Of a stretch of DNA of 64,000 bases, positions 33,548-41,279 are shown one piece after another. A program made the position numbers and the translations under genes. Under the pieces are notes generated by a model that was not told where the DNA came from, made no database searches, and saw nothing but the letters and a program-made list of their open reading frames with translations. Origin of the DNA: Evansella sp. AB-P1 (GTDB lineage: Bacteria; Bacillota; Bacilli; Bacillales; Salisediminibacteriaceae); assembly GCF_029688925.1 (NCBI RefSeq), contig NZ_JARUKY010000025.1, forward strand, positions 1-64,000, in the 5' to 3' direction. Positions within the stretch are counted from its first letter, which is position 1; each line of letters starts with the position of its first letter.

Positions 33548-33985
33548 ATGCAATTAACGATCTATACGGACTACACGTTACGAGTGCTTCTTTTTCTAAG
33601 TATCCAACCGGAGAGCAAGCGATCAAATATTAAAGAAATAGCAGATTTTTATAAAATATCTAGTAATCACTTAAGTAAAGTTGTGTATGAGCTTGGAAAA
33701 CTAGGAGTCATAGAAACAGTACGGGGGAGAAACGGTGGTATTAAGCTAGCAAAGGATCCAAGGGAAATTAATATTGGTGAAATTGTTCGCCATACGGAAC
33801 GTCCAATTCATATTGTAGAGTGCTTTGACGATGAAAGAAATAATTGTAAAATAAGCCCAGCCTGTCGTTTAAAGGGAGTATTACAAGAAGCATTAAATGC
33901 CTATTTAGCTATACTAGATAAATACACATTGCAAGATCTTTTAGTAAATCAAGATCAATTAAAGGAGATAATCTTGAAAGAATAA
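33548..33985 (+). CDS. nsrR: Nitric-oxide-sensing repressor NsrR
   Basis: A 145-residue Rrf2-family regulator holding an NO-sensitive [4Fe-4S] cluster. Cys92, Cys100 and Cys106 (ECFDDERNNCKISPAC) and Asp8 (IYTDYTLR) sit at the exact positions of the four B. subtilis NsrR cluster ligands. The winged helix-turn-helix is IKEIADFYKISSNHLSKVVYELGKLGVIETVRGRNGGIKLA. MQLTIYTDY is the natural start (ATG 33548), after AGGTGA. It represses the divergent hmp gene until NO destroys the cluster. Confidence 0.93.
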   Translation: MQLTIYTDYTLRVLLFLSIQPESKRSNIKEIADFYKISSNHLSKVVYELGKLGVIETVRGRNGGIKLAKDPREINIGEIVRHTERPIHIVECFDDERNNCKISPACRLKGVLQEALNAYLAILDKYTLQDLLVNQDQLKEIILKE

Positions 33986-34186
33986 ATAACATGTGATGGG
34001 AATTTTAATTGATCTAGCTCAACTTGAGACATGAATTTTGTGTATTAATGAATAATTTTTCAGGAAAAATTTAAGTGGAGATTTCTGAATTAATTTGTAA
34101 AAAAGACTCATTATATCTTACTGTGAGTTAAGGATCAGAAAATATATCAAGCAGTTTATCCGCTAGGTGTATTTTTTTGTGAAAAA

Positions 34187-34259
34187 CCTCAAAACCGTCC
34201 CTAAAAATCATAGTGAATCTTTCGTTTAGCGAAACGAAAGATTCACTAGAACCGTCCCC
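34187..34259. repeat. Family A palindrome, rearranged copy
   Basis: The inner stem TAGTGAATCTTTCGTTT / AAACGAAAGATTCACTA is perfect (34211-34248). The right arm GAACCGTCCCC is normal. On the left, instead of GGGACGGTTCT there is a second right-arm-like AAAACCGTCCCT in the same direction. It ends two bases before the thiO stop codon triplet. Confidence 0.85.
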
Positions 34260-34260
34260 A

Positions 34261-35373
34261 CTAGCTGAATCTTTCAGGGTGAAAGGCACGAGCTGTTTCT
34301 GGATCTAAACCTGTTCCTGAAACTATATCTGCAACTGCTTCGCCTGTTTTTGCGCTTAATAAAATACCGTTCCGATAATGGCCAGTAGCAAAGATGATAT
34401 GTGGGTGCTCCTCAAGAGAGCCTAAAAGAGGAAAACCATCCTGAGTTGCTGGCCTTAGTCCTGCCCATGTATGAAAAGGAGTTTTTCTTTCTAAGAATGG
34501 AAGCATTCGTTTATTCCAGTTTACAAGTCTTGAAATACCTTTTTCAGTAACTGTTGTGGAAAATCCAGCAATATCCTCTGAAGCACCATTTACTAATGTA
34601 CCATTCTCTTTTGGTACGAGGTACCCTTGACTGGAAGTTAAAATATGATTCACTTTTTCTTGGCCAAGTTCATATGCACAGATCTGCCCACGAATAGGGA
34701 ACACTGGAATTCGTATGTCAAAGGTTTCTTCCAGTTCATTGGACCAAGCTCCTGAGCAAATGACGAGTCGGTCCCCAGTAAATGAAGCGCCTTCTTCAGT
34801 TTTTAGAACAAGGGAAGAGATCCAGCTTTCTACAGTTATAGAACCAGTATTTTCGTAAATGTTAACACCATTGTTTTCACAAGCAGTCTTCAAAGCTATG
34901 ACATAATCTGGGGCGAACACGTGACTTTCTTCATTGGAATGAATCGCTGCCACCACATCGTCTGAAAGGTTTGGTTCTAAAGCTTTTAATCTGTTATGAT
35001 CGACGATTTCAGCCTCTGAACCAAATTGCTTCTGCCATGCAATCCTTGATTCAAGGGCAAGGATGTCCGATTCATGATAAACGACATGAAGGCTTCCGCT
35101 TTCCGTATATTCAAAATCGATTCCCGATGCATGTTTCACATCTTGCTGCCATTCTTTAAACATTCTTAAACTACTTAGGCAGAATGTAAAAAAGGGATCT
35201 GGATCCTCGCTAATTTCAGAATATGGAGCAAGCATGCCGGCAGCAGCTCCTGATGCTTGTCCTCCGCAAGTTGTTTTTTCCAAGATAGTTACTTCATAGC
35301 CACGTCGACTTAGTGAAAATGCAGTAGCTAAGCCAATGACCCCTCCACCTAAAACTACTATATGTTCTTTCAT
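34261..35373 (-). CDS. thiO: Glycine oxidase ThiO
   Basis: A 370-residue FAD enzyme that oxidises glycine to the imine needed for the thiazole ring of thiamine. The N-terminus has the dinucleotide motif IVVLGGGVIGLATAFSLSRRGYEVTILEK, then GQASGAAAGMLAPYSE. The C-terminus has WAGLRPATQDGFPLLGSLEE and ATGHYRNGILLSAKTGE, both typical of ThiO. AGGGGGA precedes the ATG. It lies 98 bases after thiG in the same direction. A family A palindrome abuts its stop. Confidence 0.93.
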   Translation of the reverse strand: MKEHIVVLGGGVIGLATAFSLSRRGYEVTILEKTTCGGQASGAAAGMLAPYSEISEDPDPFFTFCLSSLRMFKEWQQDVKHASGIDFEYTESGSLHVVYHESDILALESRIAWQKQFGSEAEIVDHNRLKALEPNLSDDVVAAIHSNEESHVFAPDYVIALKTACENNGVNIYENTGSITVESWISSLVLKTEEGASFTGDRLVICSGAWSNELEETFDIRIPVFPIRGQICAYELGQEKVNHILTSSQGYLVPKENGTLVNGASEDIAGFSTTVTEKGISRLVNWNKRMLPFLERKTPFHTWAGLRPATQDGFPLLGSLEEHPHIIFATGHYRNGILLSAKTGEAVADIVSGTGLDPETARAFHPERFS

Positions 35374-35471
35374 CGTTGGTCCCCCTATTAGTTGGATTCA
35401 ATTACAGGGTCTATATGAATATACTGTTATTAAATCCTTTGTGAAAAAATTGACGTATGAATTAATATCTT

Positions 35472-36254
35472 TTATTCAGGAATAAAGGATGTTAAACCAC
35501 TAGAAGCAGTTGCATATTTTTTCTTTGGTATTCTTCCAGCTTCAAAGGACAAACGTCCAGCTTCAATAGCATGCTTCATGGCAAGTGCCATTTTCACAGG
35601 GTCTTTTGCTTTGGCGACAGGTGTGTTCATAAGTACACCATCAGCCCCTAGTTCCATTACTTGCGTAACATCCATAGCTGATCCTAAACCTGCATCAACA
35701 ATAATTGGAACCTCAGCATCTTCAATGATTAAAGATAAGTTATAAGGGTTTAGCACTCCGAGCCCAGTTCCAATGGGAGCTCCACCAGGCATAACTGCTG
35801 CTGCTCCTGCTTCCTCTAGCCGCTTACATAAAACAGGGTCATCCGATGTGTATGGTAGGACGATGAATCCTTCATCTGCAAGGATTTGTGTTGCTTTTAA
35901 TGTTTCAATAGGATCAGGTAGAAGTGTTTTTTCATTCGCACTGATTTCCACTTTAATCCAATCACTTAATCCAGATGCTTTCGCTAAACGGGCAATTCGG
36001 ACAGCTTCCTCAGCCGTTTTTGCTCCAGATGTATTAGGTAAATATACGAAGGAGTGATCCTCGTCTAAATGCTGAAGAATGGCATCTTCATCAGGGTTTT
36101 CTAAATTTGCTCGGCGAATAGCAAACGTAAGTACACTCGTTTCAGATACACGAATTGCTTCATTTTGTACATAAGGGTTAGGATATCGTCCAGTCCCAAG
36201 GAAAAAACGAGACGAAAGCTCCTTACCAGCAATGGTTAGGTTTTTTGATTTCAT
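35472..36254 (-). CDS. thiG: Thiazole synthase ThiG
   Basis: A 260-residue TIM-barrel enzyme that joins deoxyxylulose-phosphate, the glycine imine and ThiS-thiocarboxylate to make the thiamine thiazole. Motifs: [39 protein letters not shown], the Schiff-base Lys (about 101) in [31 protein letters not shown] and [21 protein letters not shown] precedes the ATG. Unlike B. subtilis (thiO-thiS-thiG-thiF-thiD) no thiS lies between thiG and thiO, and I see no TPP riboswitch upstream. Confidence 0.95.
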   Translation of the reverse strand: MKSKNLTIAGKELSSRFFLGTGRYPNPYVQNEAIRVSETSVLTFAIRRANLENPDEDAILQHLDEDHSFVYLPNTSGAKTAEEAVRIARLAKASGLSDWIKVEISANEKTLLPDPIETLKATQILADEGFIVLPYTSDDPVLCKRLEEAGAAAVMPGGAPIGTGLGVLNPYNLSLIIEDAEVPIIVDAGLGSAMDVTQVMELGADGVLMNTPVAKAKDPVKMALAMKHAIEAGRLSFEAGRIPKKKYATASSGLTSFIPE

Positions 36255-36747
36255 AGTAACTTCCTCCTGTAATAGTAGTCATTTTAGCCTCATGACTTGT
36301 AATCATTGATCTATCATAAAAGTTGAATAGCCGTAATCTAACTCCAGTATAAGAGATAATACGGCAAAAATAATATGTGTAAAATATGCAAGATATATAA
36401 TTACATCCACACCATCTATCTAGTTTAATACAATAAAAGCTGTGAGTCATATATTTTGATTTTGTGGTGGTTTTGTGGGGACGGTTCTCGTGATTCATTC
36501 GTTTCGCTAAACGAAAGAATCGCAAGAACCGTCCCCGTTTAGTTTGAAACGGGCTAAAACAAGGTGTATAATTTACTATTGTCTTTATAACTCATTCTTA
36601 GTTTATAGCTTCGTTTTTCTCACGAAAATACTTCTCTCAAGCGGCACTTTCAACACATTACCCTTTTAGGATGATTAAATATAGATTTGCGTATGACTTA
36701 ACTAGGTTTATAGATAGTTAAAAATGATTGATTAGGAGATATCTCAT
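36255..36747. other. Divergent intergenic region thiG / MFS exporter
   Basis: About 490 AT-rich bases. The family A palindrome at 36475-36536 is the only recognisable structure. The rest presumably holds the promoters of both genes. Confidence 0.5.
36475..36536. repeat. Family A palindrome, full copy
   Basis: GTGGGGACGGTTCTCGTGATTC ... GAATCGCAAGAACCGTCCCC with the TTTCGCTAAA centre. It shows that the full element extends to GTGGGGAC. Confidence 0.92.
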
Positions 36748-38178
36748 ATGGAAAATGATCAAAATTATAATAGAGTATTGATTGCAGGTTTATTGATAAC
36801 AGGGTCATTTATTGCAGTTTTAAATCAAACACTAATGATTACAGCTATTCCCCCTTTAATGATAGAAATGGATATTACAGCAAATACAGGGCAATGGTTA
36901 ACAACGGTGTTTATGCTAGTAATGGGTATTATGGTGCCTATTTCTGCATTTCTTATTGAAAAATTTACAACACGACAGCTTTTTTTGACTGCCATGGGGA
37001 TCTTCACCTTTGGTACGATCATTGCCGGAATTGCCACCAATTTTCCTATCTTACTAACAGGACGGATTATTCAATCCATTGGTGCTGGAATAACCCTCCC
37101 TCTCATGCAAACAGTTTTTTTACTTATTTTTCCTGTGGAACGCCGAGGAGCAGCTATGGGGTATATTGGTCTAGTTATTTCTTTTGCACCAGCCATCGGA
37201 CCAGTTCTATCTGGTTGGATTACGTCCAATTATGAATGGCGCTACATGTTCTGGGGAATTATCCCCCTAGCGATAGTAATGATGATTGTTGCTTTTTTTA
37301 GTATGAAAAATGTAACGGAGCTAAAAAACCCAAAGGTAGATCCTATTTCGATAATGCTATCGACACTTGGTTTCGGAGGACTTCTTTATGGATTCACTAG
37401 TGCAGGAAATAATGGCTGGGGGAGTCTACAAACGTTAATTTTCCTAGTATTAGGTGCAATAACGATCTACGTTTTCATTAAACGTCAGCTACGTATGTCA
37501 CATCCTATGCTTGAATTTCGTGTTTTTAGAGCTCGTATTTTTACCCTTTCAACGATTATTTGTAGTGTTGGATTTTTAGGGTTAATCGGATTAGAGACGA
37601 TTATCCCATTATATATGCATAACATGCGTGGTTTTTCAGCAGTGGAGGCGGGGCTTGTTTTACTACCTGGGGCACTTTTAGCAGGTTTAATGGCTCCTAT
37701 TACGGGACGAATTTTCGATAAGTATGGTGCTAGAAAACTTGCAATTCCTGGACTGATTATAATGACTATATCCACCTTTGCTTTTCTTTTTATTGATACA
37801 ACTACATCCCTTGTTTATTTAAGTATCATGTATGCAATACGTATGTTCGGCTTTTCTATGGTGATGATGCCAGTGAATACAGCAGGGTTGAATCAAATTC
37901 CTAGAAAGCTAATTCCCCACGGATCAGCGGTGACGAACACAATACGGCAAATGTCAGCCTCTATTGGAACTGGCTTACTCGTAACAACCATGACAACTGC
38001 AGAAGGTGTAGCAAGTAATGTCCCAACAATTACAAATCCAGATATTTTCGGAGCAATTATTGCATTTGGAATGATCGGTGTACTGACAGTAGTAGCGTTA
38101 ATCTTATCCTTTCAGGTTAAGCGAACATATCCTCCAACAGACGAAGAATGGGATGCAGAAGGAGCAAAGGGAGCATAG
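36748..38178 (+). CDS. MFS multidrug exporter, DHA2 (14-helix) type
   Basis: A 476-residue membrane protein with about 14 helices. The N-terminal helix ends in FIAVLNQTLMITAIPPLMIEM, the DHA2 (EmrB/QacA/LmrB) signature. It is followed by QWLTTVFMLVMGIMVPISAFL, a motif-A-like loop FLIEKFTTRQLFLTAMGIF, and motif C LVISFAPAIGPVLSGWI. It probably exports drugs with proton antiport. GGAGATATC precedes the ATG. No TetR/MarR regulator is adjacent. The stop directly precedes a family A left arm. Confidence 0.88.
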   Translation: MENDQNYNRVLIAGLLITGSFIAVLNQTLMITAIPPLMIEMDITANTGQWLTTVFMLVMGIMVPISAFLIEKFTTRQLFLTAMGIFTFGTIIAGIATNFPILLTGRIIQSIGAGITLPLMQTVFLLIFPVERRGAAMGYIGLVISFAPAIGPVLSGWITSNYEWRYMFWGIIPLAIVMMIVAFFSMKNVTELKNPKVDPISIMLSTLGFGGLLYGFTSAGNNGWGSLQTLIFLVLGAITIYVFIKRQLRMSHPMLEFRVFRARIFTLSTIICSVGFLGLIGLETIIPLYMHNMRGFSAVEAGLVLLPGALLAGLMAPITGRIFDKYGARKLAIPGLIIMTISTFAFLFIDTTTSLVYLSIMYAIRMFGFSMVMMPVNTAGLNQIPRKLIPHGSAVTNTIRQMSASIGTGLLVTTMTTAEGVASNVPTITNPDIFGAIIAFGMIGVLTVVALILSFQVKRTYPPTDEEWDAEGAKGA

Positions 38179-38193
38179 GGACGGTTCTCATGA
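38173..38193 (+). repeat. Family A left arm, lone (pairs with 39225-39240)
   Basis: GCATAGGGACGGTTCTCATGA. The first 16 bases are the exact reverse complement of 39225-39240. Together they look like one palindrome split by 1.04 kb that contains the doxX gene. Confidence 0.8.
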
Positions 38194-38427
38194 GTTTTTA
38201 TGTACTGTTTAATAACGGAAAAGCGATTATAGTTTTTGGCCCTTGTATAGGGTCTTTTTTATTTCCTAAAGTCCAGATGTTTGAACTGGAAGTTATTCCA
38301 AAAGTTCCGTCTTCTCAGTCGTTTATTTTCTCAAATTTAGGGAAAAGGTTTGTAAAATTTAACATAAAATATCAGCATGAAGTTACTCTTTTAGAAAACG
38401 AAATATATAAAGAGAGGAGAAAGCATT

Positions 38428-38988
38428 ATGGTAGAAGTTAAACGTGGTAATCGCGGTAGTGAAGTGATTGTAGAAGAAAATCCAATTTCTAGATTTTTAT
38501 TTACAAACACGAGATCTGCACTAATTTGGTTAATTTTACGTCTTTATCTAGGTTATGCCTGGCTTACAGCTGGGTGGGGGAAAGTAGGTGCTGAAGGATG
38601 GACTGGCGAAAACGCAGGTGCCGCAATTGAAGGGTATATGCAAGGTGCATTAGCACGAGCAGCTGAAGGAGACGTTGCCAATTGGTATGCATGGATTTTA
38701 GAAAATGCGATTATTCCAAACGCTACGGTATTTGCCTATTTAGTAGCTTGGGGCGAGGTTCTTGTTGGATTAGGATTAATAATTGGGTTCTTAACAGGAA
38801 TCGCTGCCTTTTTTGGTGCTTTAATGAATATATCCTTTTTGCTAGCAGGAACAATAAGCACGAATCCAGTCATGTTTTTAATTGCTATGTTACTCATTCT
38901 TGCTTGGAAAGTAGCAGGTTGGTATGGCGTTGATCGTTGGGCACTCCCATACTTAGGGACACCTTGGAAGCGAACAAAAAACGACTAG
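38428..38988 (+). CDS. DoxX family membrane protein (DoxD-like)
   Basis: A 186-residue membrane protein with about four helices. Family features are ALIWLILRLYLGYAWLTAGWGKVG near the N-terminus, FAYLVAWGEVLVGLGLIIGFLTG, and FGALMNISFLLAGTIS. The conserved WKVAGWYGVDRW is near the end. DoxX/DoxD proteins are subunits or relatives of thiosulfate:quinone oxidoreductase and occur in redox or oxidative stress complexes; the partner is not seen here. AGAGAGGAGA precedes the ATG. A terminator follows. The gene sits between two inverted family A arms. Confidence 0.85.
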   Translation: MVEVKRGNRGSEVIVEENPISRFLFTNTRSALIWLILRLYLGYAWLTAGWGKVGAEGWTGENAGAAIEGYMQGALARAAEGDVANWYAWILENAIIPNATVFAYLVAWGEVLVGLGLIIGFLTGIAAFFGALMNISFLLAGTISTNPVMFLIAMLLILAWKVAGWYGVDRWALPYLGTPWKRTKND

Positions 38989-39048
38989 AGAGAGGTGTTA
39001 TAAGTATTTTAGTACACCATAAAAAATCACAAGAAACAAATCAAAATT

Positions 39049-39073
39049 AAGACCCTTTATTAGGGTCTTTTTT
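39049..39073 (+). terminator. Terminator after doxX
   Basis: Stem AAGACCCT / AGGGTCTT followed by TTTT. Confidence 0.85.
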
Positions 39074-39084
39074 AAAAGGCCAAA

Positions 39085-39160
39085 ATTATAAGTTTATTAC
39101 TAACGATGTCTAGGAGTCAGGAGGTCGATAATTTAACCGTTGGCCACAGGAAGTAGGAGA
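39085..39160 (+). repeat. Family B repeat, copy 3 (truncated)
   Basis: AAGTTTATTACTAACGATGTCTAGGAG...GTCGATAATTTAACC matches the left part of copy 4. The GGCGCCTTGCGC end is missing. Confidence 0.65.
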
Positions 39161-39224
39161 GGGATGGTGCTTAGTGAACTTTTAGTGACTTTTAATGACA
39201 CTTAACGATTTCAAAAAACGCATC

Positions 39225-39240
39225 AGAACCGTCCCTATGC
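39225..39240 (+). repeat. Family A right arm, lone (pairs with 38173-38188)
   Basis: AGAACCGTCCCTATGC, exact reverse complement of 38173-38188, including the five flanking bases GCATA/TATGC that are not part of the family consensus. Confidence 0.8.
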
Positions 39241-39348
39241 TTTTTCTAGAAAACACTCATAAAACCCATGACTCCTCAAAATATGTTAGTCTATTAGTTG
39301 AGGCCAGAAAATCCTACATATCTTTTTAAATAACGGAGGAAAAATAAC

Positions 39349-39558
39349 ATGAATCAAGAAATAGTTAAAATAGCCATTCGATTTATTATAATGTATGTAG
39401 TTTTTGTAGGTATTCTCTACTTTATCCAAGATCAATTCTTGTGGTTAGATGGTTTGATTTTTGCCGCTATATACATTGCTTTGTTTTACTTACTCAAAAT
39501 TCTATTTAGTAAGTTCAAAAGAAAAGTGGATGAAGGAAAAGAAGACCTTAACAAATAG
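39349..39558 (+). CDS. Small two-helix membrane protein (69 aa)
   Basis: A 69-residue protein with two hydrophobic helices (FIIMYVVFVGILYFIQ and GLIFAAIYIALFYLLKILF) and a charged C-terminal tail. GGAGGAAAA precedes the ATG. A strong terminator directly follows, so it is a single-gene unit. The family is not recognised. Confidence 0.65.
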   Translation: MNQEIVKIAIRFIIMYVVFVGILYFIQDQFLWLDGLIFAAIYIALFYLLKILFSKFKRKVDEGKEDLNK

Positions 39559-39562
39559 TAAG

Positions 39563-39592
39563 AATCGCGGGGAATGGCCTCGCGATTTTTTC
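39563..39592 (+). terminator. Terminator after the 69-aa membrane protein
   Basis: AATCGCGGGG / CCTCGCGATT stem followed by TTTTTC. Its T tract merges directly into a truncated family A copy. Confidence 0.85.
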
Positions 39593-39628
39593 GTTTAGCT
39601 GAACAAATGATTCATTTGAACCGTCCCC
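39590..39628 (+). repeat. Family A, loop plus right arm
   Basis: TTCGTTTAGCTGAACAAATGATTC...GAACCGTCCCC. The left arm is missing and replaced by the preceding terminator. The following 280 bases to 39900 contain no recognisable gene. Confidence 0.75.
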
Positions 39629-40005
39629 AAAAACCAGCAGGAATATTTTGGCTGTTGTCGAAATTTACTTTATATAGCGTAGTAATTAATTTTTGGATTA
39701 TTTTTTGAATAGGAATGCTTGAAACTAAAAGTAAGTGAATAGTTAATGCTATCTTGGTTTCAGCACTTTAGCATACAATCAGTACAGCTATATTGGAAAC
39801 TCGGTAGATTCGGTGTAATGAATAACATAACGGCAACCGTAAGTGATTAATTTCATTCGATGAACTATATTAATTATTAAAACATCAATCATATACACAA
39901 TTCATGTAGCATAGAGAGTGGGATTTTGTGGCCATAGTACGGTGGAAGAAATCTATGGCATCGAGAGGGAGAAAATATCAACATTGATTGGAATGTACGA
40001 GGGTA

Positions 40006-40060
40006 GGGGGGATCTATTTCTTTCGTTTAGCAAAACGAAAGAATCACTAGAACCGTCCCC
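40006..40060. repeat. Family A palindrome with decayed left arm
   Basis: Left GGGGGGATCTATTTCTTTCG, centre TTTAGCAAAA, right GAATCACTAGAACCGTCCCC. The inner stem is perfect. It lies just before the ribosome binding site of the next gene. Confidence 0.8.
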
Positions 40061-40103
40061 ACGAGTTCCCTCGAACAATACAAATCAAAGGGAGGGGTTC
40101 ACT

Positions 40104-41027
40104 ATGCAATTCCCGTTAAGTAAGGAGGACATTGATGGTATTTGGAAGACACTCACTTTAGAGCAACAAGAATGGATAATGGAATATACGAAACAACGAA
40201 GAAGAGATAAATGGTTTGAGGCTTTAGCTGAAAGAAAAGGTATCATCCTTGACATCCATGCTACGGATGAAGAAAAGAGAAATGCTATTGATGATTGGGA
40301 ACTAGTAGAAGTTTTGGATGGTGGAAAAGGAAACAAACCATTTAAGTGTGAATGCGGAAAATCGATACGGTTTCAATATATTGTTTACCATGTAAAGAAA
40401 GATAAAACGTACAAGCTTGGTTCTACGTGTATTTCACATTATACCGGTTTGACTGCTGATGTGGTGAATGATGTGAAAAAAGGGATTTTACAAATAAATA
40501 CAAAACGAGATGAATTATTGCTAAAAATAAAGAATCAGCAATTTACAAACCTTGAATGGTATGAAGAAAAAGGCATAAATGTCCCATTATTTATCAAAAA
40601 GCAAAGGGAAATTGGTCTTCCTTTATTTGATGAGCAAATAAAGGAGCTGGAGGAACTACTAGAAGATTTAATGATGCAAAGATTACTTGAAAAGAGAATA
40701 AAAGAAAGAGATGAGTGGGAACGAAGGTGGAAGGAAAACAAAACAGTAAATGCTGCTAAACAAATAATTATTGAACCCAATGATTTTCAACAAGAATGTA
40801 GACCAAAGGAAGAAAATGAATATACATACGATTCCTTTATCGAAGAACATATTCATATTTTACGAGAAATCCGGAAGAAAGAGGAAGATTTATCCCCTAA
40901 GCTAAAAGAAGAATGGGATTGGATGCAGAATGAAGTACGACAATTCAAACTGAAAGGAACAATGGATTTTGAAAAATTTAAGGTTAGAATGGAAAATATG
41001 ATGATTCCTTTAAAAATAAATAAGTGA
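40104..41027 (+). CDS. Zinc-ribbon-like helical protein of unknown function
   Basis: A 307-residue soluble protein. Near residues 75-115 it has KCECGKSIRFQYIVYH...KLGSTCISHY, a possible zinc site (CxC ... C). The rest is long charged helix (residues about 170-300, rich in Glu/Lys, with WERRWKENK and EEHIHILREIRKKEEDL), likely coiled coil. ATG 40104 follows GGGAGGGG. A longer in-frame reading from 39918 passes through the family A palindrome and has no ribosome binding site, so I reject it. Family not recognised; it resembles phage- or plasmid-type accessory proteins. Confidence 0.6.
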   Translation: MQFPLSKEDIDGIWKTLTLEQQEWIMEYTKQRRRDKWFEALAERKGIILDIHATDEEKRNAIDDWELVEVLDGGKGNKPFKCECGKSIRFQYIVYHVKKDKTYKLGSTCISHYTGLTADVVNDVKKGILQINTKRDELLLKIKNQQFTNLEWYEEKGINVPLFIKKQREIGLPLFDEQIKELEELLEDLMMQRLLEKRIKERDEWERRWKENKTVNAAKQIIIEPNDFQQECRPKEENEYTYDSFIEEHIHILREIRKKEEDLSPKLKEEWDWMQNEVRQFKLKGTMDFEKFKVRMENMMIPLKINK

Positions 41028-41279
41028 CCATACTGCTGAAAAGATGTTCTATCTATCCTTCTATTCACAAAAGGAACTAGAAACTTCAGTATTCAATACA
41101 TAATTCCCGAAGTAAAAATAGTAGAGGATATTAATAGGTTCCATCAGACAGTCATGTTAAGAATTTTCTTCGAAAAAAAGAGAGTCCCATTAGAAAATTA
41201 TATCTTTTCAAAGTGCATTAGCCGAGTGTATGATTACCTATTTGATATACCGAAGATTATTGAGAGCAGGGGTACCAAT

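Noticed and set aside
36255-36475. TPP riboswitch upstream of thiG
   Set aside because: I looked on the minus strand for the CTGAGA and ACCCTTTGAACCTGA-like elements and found none.
36223-36525. Minus-strand frame starting MRFFRLAKRMNHENRPHK
   Set aside because: The start is simply the translated family A palindrome. The same MNHENRPHK appears in the false upstream start of nrdD.
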